Source: RHLJ01 sp965601955 (GTDB taxonomy: Bacteria; Bacteroidota; Rhodothermia; Balneolales; Balneolaceae). From it: 64,000 bases of DNA. The DNA is taken from assembly GCA_965601955.1 (NCBI GenBank), contig OZ271855.1:186001-250000 (forward strand), written 5' to 3'. Both the position numbers and the translations under genes were made by a program. Shown here piece after piece: positions 52,129 to 60,468 of the stretch (positions are counted from its first letter, which is position 1; every line of letters starts with the position of its first letter). The notes below the pieces were generated by a model, which was not told the DNA's origin, did no database searches, and saw only the letters and a program-made list of their open reading frames with translations.

Positions 52129-53754
52129 TTAGTCCCACGAACCATACATGGCGTTAGGTAACACAATGATATCTACTCCCTGGCGCTTCAAGAATTCGTC
52201 GAGATTAACGTTCCCCTGTGTGGTTTTAGCAAAATCTTTAATGTTGTCTCCAACCTGCATAACCAGCGACAGCTCTCTATTCCAGCTAGATTGTGCTCCC
52301 GGGTAATTAGCCCAGCAGTTTTCAGCGGCTCCTGTTGTTAGCTCTTTCCGGCGAAGGTCTTTGTCATTAATAATTCCTTCTTCACCTACGGCGTCTCTGT
52401 CAACCTGCGCTCTACCAATAATACAGGTATTAGCTCGATTTATGGGAAAGCCTAATGCCAACAGGTTATTCCAGGTGTGCTGGTCATGCGTTCGGTCTCT
52501 ATTGGTTACCAGGGCGATCTGCCCCCCTGCTTCAAGTATTTTAGTAACGAATTGTTTGGAACCAGGAACTTCAGTAGCTGACTCTTGCATCACCCAATCA
52601 GCCCAGGTTTCTGGAGTAAATCCGAGGCCCAAAGCATCCCTTTTCTTGTTGTAATTACTGTTATCTAGTAAGGTCTCATCCACATCCATAATTACTACCC
52701 AGGGCTCATCTATTGCAGAAAAACCCTCGATGTTTTGTTCTGCCTGCTTATAAAGAGAGGATGTAATTAGGGCATATTCGGCACTGTTTCGCGTCCATCG
52801 AACACCAGTGCTTATTGTAAGGGGTTCAGTGAGCCACAAATCAACAGCTACCGGGCAATGATCGCTCAACATATCATCCTCGGTCATAGTTTGAGGAGTC
52901 ATTCCAAAATAAAAAACATTCTCGCTGCCTGGAACAAAATACTTACCTCCCTGTGAGCTTGTAACAATATGATCTATCGGAGCTGGGTATCTGGGATGGC
53001 ACCCTCTGATACCCTCCATGCTGCTTGTTAATCCTATTTCACTGCCGTCCATTTCTTCAAGGTCTTCCCAAAAACGATTCTCTGGAGTAGTTATCCGGTG
53101 GTTGAAATCCCCAAGAATCACAAAGGCTGTTCCTTCTTTAACTTTGCTTTCCACCCAGTTATCAAGCACGGGAGCCTGCTCCTCAAAGGTCTCACAGGCA
53201 TCGCGATCAGAGGCAGCATAATCATTCACAAAGCATCCGCTTTTGAGATGCACATTCATTACTTCAATAGGCTCAGGAGTACCTGTTAACCTTATGACCA
53301 AACCATAGCGAAGTCCAGGATTGTTTAAGGCCAGTTCGTCAAAATTATCTACTCCTTCAAACTCTACTCCTTTGCGAACGGCAAAGGCTACTTTTTGCTG
53401 GGTGGATGGGCGGCCACTTCCACGGCAATCGTAAGAACCACTATCCGGGCGATCCGATAGTATTATTGTCCACTCACTTTCCGGAAATACCCGCGCTACC
53501 GCTTTAACCGATTCCACTTCCTGCAGTGCAACCACATCAGCATCCATTGATTCAGCAAAAGCTCGAAGCTTGGCATAATCAGCATCGCTTCTGGCTACAC
53601 AACCTTCTCCGTTATTTTCAGCCAAGTGCTCAATATTCCAGGCTACCATTCGGAGGGCAGATTCTTCAGCATTTTGGGCAAATGTGGTTTCAGTATAACC
53701 CAGAAAAAGTAATGCTAACAACATAAATCTCGTTTGTCGGAAAATGGTATTCAT
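52129..53754 (-). CDS. Secreted fusion of EEP nuclease/phosphatase domain and class C (P4-like) acid phosphatase
   Basis: A 541-residue exported protein with two catalytic domains. A signal peptide ends at FAQ (27). The N-terminal half (about 33-305) is an endonuclease/exonuclease/phosphatase fold: Asn40, Glu79, His169, Asp216/Asn218 and Asp298/His299 are the expected metal and catalytic residues. The C-terminal half (about 318-541) is a HAD-fold acid phosphatase like lipoprotein e(P4): DVDETLLDN (Asp357, Asp359), TNRDR (Thr417), Lys465 or Lys470, and VGDNIKDF (Asp503). Together they could cut extracellular nucleic acid to nucleotides and then remove phosphate. Substrate and coupling are inferred. 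Confidence 0.9.
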   Translation of the reverse strand: MNTIFRQTRFMLLALLFLGYTETTFAQNAEESALRMVAWNIEHLAENNGEGCVARSDADYAKLRAFAESMDADVVALQEVESVKAVARVFPESEWTIILSDRPDSGSYDCRGSGRPSTQQKVAFAVRKGVEFEGVDNFDELALNNPGLRYGLVIRLTGTPEPIEVMNVHLKSGCFVNDYAASDRDACETFEEQAPVLDNWVESKVKEGTAFVILGDFNHRITTPENRFWEDLEEMDGSEIGLTSSMEGIRGCHPRYPAPIDHIVTSSQGGKYFVPGSENVFYFGMTPQTMTEDDMLSDHCPVAVDLWLTEPLTISTGVRWTRNSAEYALITSSLYKQAEQNIEGFSAIDEPWVVIMDVDETLLDNSNYNKKRDALGLGFTPETWADWVMQESATEVPGSKQFVTKILEAGGQIALVTNRDRTHDQHTWNNLLALGFPINRANTCIIGRAQVDRDAVGEEGIINDKDLRRKELTTGAAENCWANYPGAQSSWNRELSLVMQVGDNIKDFAKTTQGNVNLDEFLKRQGVDIIVLPNAMYGSWD

Positions 53755-53787
53755 TTGATTAAAAATGTGATTGGTGTGGATATAATT

Positions 53788-54693
53788 TCATCGGAGGAAA
53801 TGTTCGGTAGATAGTTCCATATTTGCAATAGCCCCAGCCACATTTCCTGTTAAAACTGCATTAGAAACGGAACGGAATGGAGATGAATTATCTCCACATG
53901 CATAAATGCCTGGAACAGAGGTCTTTTGGAGCTGATCCACTTTTATATGGCCTTGATCAGTAAACTCACACCCAAGCTTTTCAGGGAGACTTGAATGCTG
54001 AGAAAAGGGGACAGAAGCGTACAAAGCATCCAGGTTTAGCAGGGCTCCATCATCTAATACTACATGGTCTATATGTCCGGATTGATGGCTAATTTTAGAT
54101 AGCTTCGAATTTACCACTTTGATGCGGTACTTTTTAAGGGCATTTACCTGTTCCAAACTAAACTCTGGTTCTCCGTTGGTTAGAATGTGTAGGGAATCAG
54201 TTAGGTTGTTAACTAAAGATGCCAAATGGAATGCCTGTTCTCCATTGGCTAAAATTCCCGTGGCTTTGCCTTTATACTCATATCCATGGCAATATGGGCA
54301 ATGGATCACCGATATCCCCCAGCATTCAGCAAAGCCTGGGATATCGAGCATTTCATCTTTTATTCCAGTTGCAAATATTAGCCTTTTAGCGAAGAAAGTG
54401 TGGCTCGATTCAGTAGTAATCTCAAATCCGTTGAAGGTTCCTTTGGCTTCAATTGCAAATCCATCATGGAATGTAACCGTGTGGTACTGCTTAACCTGCT
54501 CTTTTGCGATTGCTGATATAGCGCCGGGTGTTTCTCCATCCCTAGTCAAAAAATTATGGGAGTAAGGAGTCTGACGGTTACAGGGCTTGCCTGCATCTAT
54601 CACGAGCGTTTTTTTTAACGATCGCCCTAAGGCCATTGCTGCTGAAAGCCCAGCATAACTACCACCTATAATTATGACATCAAAAGAGTTCAT
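53788..54693 (-). CDS. Thioredoxin-reductase-like FAD/NAD(P) oxidoreductase
   Basis: The 301-residue flavoprotein has the FAD motif IIIGGSYAGLSAAMALGR and a second site ACGDNSSPFRSVSNAV. The redox-active pair is Cys132/Cys135 in HCPYCHGYE, where thioredoxin reductases have CATCDG. CPYCHG-type proteins include dithiol oxidases and related thiol flavoenzymes. It is the last gene of a long metal-linked operon, so it might reduce or oxidise a thiol in a metal-binding partner; that is an inference. Confidence 0.83.
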   Translation of the reverse strand: MNSFDVIIIGGSYAGLSAAMALGRSLKKTLVIDAGKPCNRQTPYSHNFLTRDGETPGAISAIAKEQVKQYHTVTFHDGFAIEAKGTFNGFEITTESSHTFFAKRLIFATGIKDEMLDIPGFAECWGISVIHCPYCHGYEYKGKATGILANGEQAFHLASLVNNLTDSLHILTNGEPEFSLEQVNALKKYRIKVVNSKLSKISHQSGHIDHVVLDDGALLNLDALYASVPFSQHSSLPEKLGCEFTDQGHIKVDQLQKTSVPGIYACGDNSSPFRSVSNAVLTGNVAGAIANMELSTEHFLR

Positions 54694-54717
54694 TGTTCTA
54701 GATTTCTAACATGAAGT

Positions 54718-55893
54718 TCATTGAAATAAACGTTGTATCCTTTCTCCGGCGTGCCGTGCACCAATAATATTTTTTGCCCCTGGCCCAATCTCCAGTTCAG
54801 CAAGTTCTCCTGATACGCTCAAATGCTCATGCCAACGCAAAAATGGATCAATAATTGGATATCCACATTCTGCACATTTAAGGTGTCTATTGTCTTTTAA
54901 ATTTTGAATCAAAGCGCTGTTTATTGTTGGTGAAAATCCGGTACCCACCAAAATCTGATCACAAAATAAATGACCGTCACCCTCTAAATCGAGGTATGCG
55001 TTATCGCTTCCAAATAACTCCGCCGATTTAACCTTCCCAATCACGTGATGTGTATGTTCCAATTTCAGCACCTGGTTCAATTTCCAGTTTACATCAGGAG
55101 TTATTGTACCTCGTTTCCGAGCTGATGAGATCATAGCTCGGCGCTTAGCGGTTCTTTGTTCTGAGTGGAAACGATTCAAATACTTTGGCCCCATCCAGCC
55201 CGGATCAATATCGTACTGAGATACATTGATTTCCCCTGGAGTTAGCAAGGTTATTTTGCCAGAATGATCTTCAGCAAGTTTTATGAAAGACTGTACTGCC
55301 CCCATACCACTGCCCACCACAACAGTATGAAAACCACCTTTATATGTACTTAAGGAAAATTCAGAACCATAAAGATGGTTTACAGGAAATGCTTTTGATG
55401 CCAGGTTATTTGCCCACCCAGGGATATTTAGTTGTCCGCCATTGCCTATAGCAAGAATAATATGGCGAGCATGAATTTCTCCATCTTCTGAAGAAATGCG
55501 TGCACCCGTAGAATTCAATTCGATGTCAGTAATCTGGGTTTGTAACCAGTAATCCTCCTGTTTATATACCGAAAGAACCTCCTGCGCATGAGCATTAAAC
55601 AAACCAAGCGATGGCCTGCTACGAGGCTCGGTAAAAAGTTTTTGCTGTTTTGAATGATGGAAGGAGAATTTTTGCAATGCGAAAGGATCGATATCTACAT
55701 GATGAACCGACGGGGATCGCAAAAACTTCATTCCGCTATTGGTGGTACAATGCTTCCAATTATGAAGCGGAGCCGGATTAGGATCCGCAATTCCGACGGA
55801 TAGCTTATTTCCCGTTCGATTTTTAATAAGATGGAAGAGGTGCACACCATGTACTCCTCCACCAATAATAAGAACATCAAATGATGGGTTCAT
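54718..55893 (-). CDS. FAD/NAD(P)-binding flavoprotein of the metal operon
   Basis: A 391-residue protein with an N-terminal dinucleotide fold (VLIIGGGVHGVHLF), a middle NAD-type fold (VVVGSGMGAVQSF) and a late GTGFSPT. It resembles single-component FAD-dependent monooxygenase or reductase families (N-hydroxylase-like) but I cannot give a reaction. Near the C-terminus, Cys340 and Cys343 (KCAECGYP) make a knuckle that could bind a metal or act as a redox pair. It stands between the CobW GTPase and the thioredoxin-reductase-like protein, separated by about 25-35 bases. Confidence 0.75.
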   Translation of the reverse strand: MNPSFDVLIIGGGVHGVHLFHLIKNRTGNKLSVGIADPNPAPLHNWKHCTTNSGMKFLRSPSVHHVDIDPFALQKFSFHHSKQQKLFTEPRSRPSLGLFNAHAQEVLSVYKQEDYWLQTQITDIELNSTGARISSEDGEIHARHIILAIGNGGQLNIPGWANNLASKAFPVNHLYGSEFSLSTYKGGFHTVVVGSGMGAVQSFIKLAEDHSGKITLLTPGEINVSQYDIDPGWMGPKYLNRFHSEQRTAKRRAMISSARKRGTITPDVNWKLNQVLKLEHTHHVIGKVKSAELFGSDNAYLDLEGDGHLFCDQILVGTGFSPTINSALIQNLKDNRHLKCAECGYPIIDPFLRWHEHLSVSGELAELEIGPGAKNIIGARHAGERIQRLFQ

Positions 55894-55929
55894 CTTCAGG
55901 TAGTTTCAAGCTAATCAGATGTATTATTT

Positions 55930-56967
55930 TTAAGCAGCCAGTACCTGATTCAACCATGCATTAATGGAATTCTCGTTGACACCGGGGCCAATGAATACAA
56001 TTTCATTATAGGTATAGTCCGGATTATTAAACCTTCCAATCGGTTCAAATTTTACAAACTTTCCGGCCTGGTTCCAGAGAAACGCTGCATCAGTATCCTC
56101 GAGCGTAACAATCCCTTTAGATCTCAGGATATTTGAAGGAAATTCATGACGAAAGACTTTGTACAGTTTTTCTTCATTGAATCGTTTAACCGATTTGTAA
56201 ACATAAGACCCGATTCCATATTCCTCAGATTCCGATCCGTGCTCCTTTTCTAACTCTTCGGCCCAGAGAGATGAATCTTCGGCTACTTCTATGTCAAAAA
56301 TATTGGTATCAACAATTTCATCTATTGGAACTTCTCCATAGGTACTCTTAATCATTTTTGCCCGTGGATTCATCAGCTTCAATAGGTCTGTGAGTTTTGC
56401 CAGTTCCTGATCTGTGCTTTCATCAATTTTATTTAAGAGTAAGATATCAGCTCCCTCCACCTGCTCGGCAAGTAACTGACTATAGCCTCTTCCAAAATCA
56501 TCATCAGGAATGAGCGACTGTTTTTCATACATATCAAAGAACTGGGCGCTGTCAATAACGGTAATGATCGCATCCACAAATACACGGTCTTGTATATCTG
56601 GCAAGTCGGGGTTGGCTTCTAATATTTCAGGATGCACATAAAATGCCTGCGCAATAGGTATGGGTTCTCCTATTCCGGTAGATTCAATAACAAGCGAATC
56701 GATTTCATTCTCGTTCAATATCTTATCAACCCCTTCAATGAGATCTCCCCGAAGCGTACAGCAAATACACCCATTGGATAATTCAATCATTTCTTCGGTG
56801 GTATGCTGAACCAGCTTGGCATCCACATTTACCTCGCCGAATTCATTTACAATTACTGCTACTTTTTTCCCTGAATTATTGGCCAGTATATGGTTTAATA
56901 AGGTGGTTTTTCCTGATCCCAGAAAACCAGTCAGGATAGTAATTGGTATTTTGTTCGAAGTATTCAT
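55930..56967 (-). CDS. CobW/COG0523 metallochaperone GTPase
   Basis: A 345-residue G3E GTPase. It has the P-loop GFLGSGKT (residues 14-21), the CxCC metal motif Cys67-x-Cys69-Cys70 in NGCICCTLRGDL, the LLLNKID guanine motif and a CobW_C domain from about 255. COG0523 proteins hand metals (zinc, cobalt, iron) to target enzymes. There is no His-rich loop of the kind seen in some zinc members. Embedded in an operon with a FecCD-type importer, it is likely to act on the metal that this importer delivers. The 88-base gap upstream is the largest in the operon, so there may be a second promoter there. Confidence 0.93.
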   Translation of the reverse strand: MNTSNKIPITILTGFLGSGKTTLLNHILANNSGKKVAVIVNEFGEVNVDAKLVQHTTEEMIELSNGCICCTLRGDLIEGVDKILNENEIDSLVIESTGIGEPIPIAQAFYVHPEILEANPDLPDIQDRVFVDAIITVIDSAQFFDMYEKQSLIPDDDFGRGYSQLLAEQVEGADILLLNKIDESTDQELAKLTDLLKLMNPRAKMIKSTYGEVPIDEIVDTNIFDIEVAEDSSLWAEELEKEHGSESEEYGIGSYVYKSVKRFNEEKLYKVFRHEFPSNILRSKGIVTLEDTDAAFLWNQAGKFVKFEPIGRFNNPDYTYNEIVFIGPGVNENSINAWLNQVLAA

Positions 56968-57055
56968 ATATGTGCCTTAAAATGTTAAGTGAGTAAGAAA
57001 AGCCACAACGGTCAAATCATGGCTCATGGATTATCGGTTAATTGTACTTAGTGAT

Positions 57056-58081
57056 CTAAGTTTCATTTTTTGAGCCATTTGTTGCCAGAAGGTTTAGCTC
57101 CAGGATCAACTCATAAATAGATTCATAACTGCCATTATGATTTTTTGAAGAAATGGACCATTGATGTTTTCCTACCAGTGTTTCAGCTGTTACAAGAACT
57201 TTTGCATCCGGATCAATGCAAATACCGTTCCTTAACAACGCCCTTTCTGTCCAGAAAAAACTGTGCCCATCTCCTTCAAGTGCCACACTTTTTTTGTACT
57301 CATTATGGATATTGAAGGAGCCGCTTTGTTTATCGAAGTTGATGCCTTCACTTTCAAAGGCGGCTTCAAACGAGCCATTTAATACTAAATCTTCAGGAGA
57401 GCCTATATGTAATGACCCATCCTTGGGTAATAGCCAGATTCTATCAGAGCCACGCAGAGCTAAATCCATATCATGAGTGGACAGAAGAATAGATTTCTTC
57501 GATTCACTGGCCATGTTTCGTAAAAGCTTCATGATTTCTACACGCCTTGGTAAATCCAGGAAAGCGGTCACTTCATCCAGTATCATTATCTCCGGCTCCT
57601 GGGCAAAGGCCCGGGCTATCATAATTTTTTGACGCTCTCCATCACTCAGCTCCGACAGGGATCGCTCAACCAGGTCCTGGGCTCCTGTCATTTCTACAGC
57701 TTCCTGGATAATTCTGTGATCCTGAGCATCAAGCTTTCCGGACCAGTTAGTATGAGGGTACCTTCCTAACGCAATTACTTCATAGGCAGATAACATCCCA
57801 GCGTTAACGCGCTCGGTGAGTACTACACTTAAGTTCTTGGCTAGTTTTTTGGGAGGAATGCTGTAAATATCAACTCCGTCCAGGTACACTTCTCCTGCAA
57901 GCGGTTTTTGAGAACCCGAAATAGTACGCATGAGGGTTGATTTCCCGGCTCCGTTAGGCCCTATTAAACACACCAGTTCGCCCCGGTATAACTCGGCATT
58001 AATGTTCGAGGTTACCACACTACTGCTGCCTTTGGACCTATACCCTGTTGTCAGATTTTTAAGATTAAGAATGGTTTCCAT
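57056..58081 (-). CDS. FecE/BtuD-type ABC transporter ATPase with C-terminal extension
   Basis: Energises import of siderophore, heme, cobalamin or metal complexes. The first about 255 residues are standard: Walker A GPNGAGKST, signature LSDGERQK, Walker B EIMILDEVTAFLD and an H-loop in LLSTHDMD. An additional segment of about 85 residues (after residue 255) has no recognised family; typical ATPases of this type end near 260. It overlaps nothing and lies 29 bases after the permease gene. Confidence 0.93.
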   Translation of the reverse strand: METILNLKNLTTGYRSKGSSSVVTSNINAELYRGELVCLIGPNGAGKSTLMRTISGSQKPLAGEVYLDGVDIYSIPPKKLAKNLSVVLTERVNAGMLSAYEVIALGRYPHTNWSGKLDAQDHRIIQEAVEMTGAQDLVERSLSELSDGERQKIMIARAFAQEPEIMILDEVTAFLDLPRRVEIMKLLRNMASESKKSILLSTHDMDLALRGSDRIWLLPKDGSLHIGSPEDLVLNGSFEAAFESEGINFDKQSGSFNIHNEYKKSVALEGDGHSFFWTERALLRNGICIDPDAKVLVTAETLVGKHQWSISSKNHNGSYESIYELILELNLLATNGSKNET

Positions 58082-58110
58082 AATTCGTTAGATACATTTG
58101 AAATCTGAAA

Positions 58111-59202
58111 TCAAGCCTCAAAACCTCTCATTTTCTTATTCTTGAGAATCACCCACATAACCACAGGGGCTCCAATAAGAGCATTTACAGCATTTAAGTG
58201 AAGGAAATGCTTCTCCCAAGGAAGGTGAACAAATAAATCAGCTGCCTGTGCTACTATTGCTCCCAAAAGCATCACTGCCGGCATAAGAACTCTATGATCG
58301 GAAGTATTGAAAAGCCCTCTTGCCATGTGCGGGATAATTAACCCAAGGAATAACACAGGGCCACAATAAGCAGTTACAGGACCAGCAAGTAGTACAGCAC
58401 AACCAAGGGTAATCAAACGTGTTCTTTTAACTGACATTCCTAAACTACGCGCATAGTTCTCACCAAGTAAAAATGCGTTTAGCGGTTTGGCCATTAGCCA
58501 GCCGCCGATGAGGCCAATTACAACCATTGGAACCAGAACCGGAAAATGTTCCCAGTACACCCCGGCAAAACTACCATCATTCCAGCCCGCGAAAATTCTA
58601 GTCTGAGCAACATTGGTAAAGTGTAGAATTACACTGATTAAGCCCTGGGCAAAAAAGCCGAGCATTAACCCAAAGATGAGAAGCGTGATCGTACTCACAT
58701 ATTTTGATACAGCAACGATCAACAGCAATACGATTAAACAACCTAACATTGCTCCAAGTACAATACTCAGGTTGCCTATGAACTCGAAGTTTTGCAGAAA
58801 GGAAGAGCCTACAACTGCTGCCAAAGTTACAACCAGGGCTACACCTAGCTGAGCACCTGCGGTAAGCCCGAGCGCCCATGGGCCTGCTAACGGATTTTTG
58901 AACAACGTTTGAAGCTGCAAGCCGGCCGCCCCTAATGCAGCACCACCTAGAATAGCAGCTAAAGTACGGGGCAGGCGAAGCTCCAAAATGATGGTACTCC
59001 AAATGGCTTCGGCATCAGCAGAGCCTAACAGAACATCAATGATACCGGACGCCGGTATAGAGACAGAGCCAATACCGAGTTCCATCAAAAAGATTACAAC
59101 CAGTAGTACCATTAATACAGGAAAAAGAAATAAACGAGCATGGCCAGGTAGCTTCATTGCTTGGCTTTCTGTTACTGTATTTGATGTAATTGTTGATGAC
59201 AT
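58111..59202 (-). CDS. FecCD-family ABC transporter permease
   Basis: A 363-residue permease with about ten helices of the BtuC/FecCD type. Diagnostic segments include RLPRTLAAILGGAALGAAGLQLQTLFKNPLAGPWALGLTAGA (several adjoining pieces) and GLIIPHMARGL, plus GAPVVMWVILKNKK at the end. It forms the membrane channel with the FecE-type ATPase. Two binding lipoproteins precede it in the operon. Confidence 0.95.
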   Translation of the reverse strand: MSSTITSNTVTESQAMKLPGHARLFLFPVLMVLLVVIFLMELGIGSVSIPASGIIDVLLGSADAEAIWSTIILELRLPRTLAAILGGAALGAAGLQLQTLFKNPLAGPWALGLTAGAQLGVALVVTLAAVVGSSFLQNFEFIGNLSIVLGAMLGCLIVLLLIVAVSKYVSTITLLIFGLMLGFFAQGLISVILHFTNVAQTRIFAGWNDGSFAGVYWEHFPVLVPMVVIGLIGGWLMAKPLNAFLLGENYARSLGMSVKRTRLITLGCAVLLAGPVTAYCGPVLFLGLIIPHMARGLFNTSDHRVLMPAVMLLGAIVAQAADLFVHLPWEKHFLHLNAVNALIGAPVVMWVILKNKKMRGFEA

Positions 59203-59214
59203 TCTTGAGCGAGT

Positions 59215-60468
59215 CTAGTGTGTGATTTCAATGGGTGCCAAGAAGAATAATTCATGATCAGGTAACAACTCCGGATGAAAAAGCTTGATCATATCACTTA
59301 GCAGCATGTCTGGCCTCATTGGAGCAGATTGATACCAATCACTGGCCCCATAATCTTTATAGCGTTTAAAATGGTGGTACAAGTCCTTATTCCGATATGC
59401 CGGGAAGTTTTCCATATATGCTTTCGTGGGCCAGTTTCCTGTTGTTGACTGGAATGAAAAAATGAAATCTATATCCTCAGCTTCTTGCAGCACCAGTTCA
59501 TCAGAAATGGTTATGCCCTCAGAAAGTCCATTCGCTTCCGTTTTTGTTATCGCTGCCGAAGCATCTCCAAAAGGATTAATCGCTCCCGCCAATGTAATCA
59601 GTTCTGCTATCCCTCCATTTGACCTCACCGTCCAGTTTCCACTTCGGCTGTGCATACCCCACATAGCGGAAGGTTTATCTGTTACGTCCTTCACGAGGTT
59701 TATCAGGGAGTCAGTACGACCTTTAATATCATCAAAAAACTTATTCGCCTGTGCTTCCTCATTCATAAAAAGAGCATCATATTTTATCCACTCCAGTTGT
59801 CCGAGGTAAGACGTTTCACTCCATGAAAACTCAGGAGCTGCCTTAAGGCCCAACTCCCGCGTCCGGGATACCCCTTCTGCCTGAGTCAGGCTGGCTGCAG
59901 TGAGGTACGTTAAGTCTGGAGCTATAGCTAAGAGTACTTCAAGATTTGGCCCGGTATGCCAGGAGGCTCCTATTTCTTGTAATTCTCCCTGGTCAAACCG
60001 GGCTTTAAGGCCGGGATCATAAACATCCTTATGACCAAGCCCCAATATTTTATCATCAACTTCCAGTGCCAAAAACCGGGTAGGTGCATCATCTGCATTT
60101 CCAGCTATGGTGTTCACAGGAATCTCAATTACATGGGCTCCTTCCAATTCCCCGGTAAGTGGTGGAACAGGTGTTCCCCTCTGAACCAGGACCATTACAT
60201 CCGTAAAAGCATCTATCCAGGAAAGCGAATCTGAATCCTGTTCAGCGGCGCCATAACCCACTGTAGCCTTAACTACCTTGTAATGGTTGTGATAGCTAAC
60301 ACTGAAGTTCTGGGCATAATCCACGGTAATTTTATCAGCGAAATAATCTTTTTCAGCATCGAAATTAAGTGAACGCTCCCCTTCAGATTGTGCCTGATTA
60401 CAGGAAAACAAAAAGACTGAAAGAATTAAAAAATAGGCGTATTTCATTTCTACAAGATTATGAGGCAT
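59215..60468 (-). CDS. Substrate-binding lipoprotein of FecCD-type ABC importer (copy 1)
   Basis: The 417-residue lipoprotein (lipobox LFSC in FLILSVFLFSCNQ) has a FepB/BtuF-type binding fold of the Bacteroidota length, larger than the about 300 residues of enteric relatives. The start at 60468 overlaps the stop of the preceding gene by one base (TGATG), which supports coupling; MKYAYF at 60447 is an alternative. It is paralogous to the next gene upstream: LNFDAEKDYFADKITVDYA matches LDYNAERDYFPDKVSLDYA. The ligand is unknown. Confidence 0.88.
   Translation of the reverse strand: MPHNLVEMKYAYFLILSVFLFSCNQAQSEGERSLNFDAEKDYFADKITVDYAQNFSVSYHNHYKVVKATVGYGAAEQDSDSLSWIDAFTDVMVLVQRGTPVPPLTGELEGAHVIEIPVNTIAGNADDAPTRFLALEVDDKILGLGHKDVYDPGLKARFDQGELQEIGASWHTGPNLEVLLAIAPDLTYLTAASLTQAEGVSRTRELGLKAAPEFSWSETSYLGQLEWIKYDALFMNEEAQANKFFDDIKGRTDSLINLVKDVTDKPSAMWGMHSRSGNWTVRSNGGIAELITLAGAINPFGDASAAITKTEANGLSEGITISDELVLQEAEDIDFIFSFQSTTGNWPTKAYMENFPAYRNKDLYHHFKRYKDYGASDWYQSAPMRPDMLLSDMIKLFHPELLPDHELFFLAPIEITH

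Noticed and set aside
54119..54565. 148-codon plus-strand frame
   Set aside because: Lies opposite the thioredoxin-reductase-like gene, whose motifs are clear; the antisense product has no recognisable features.
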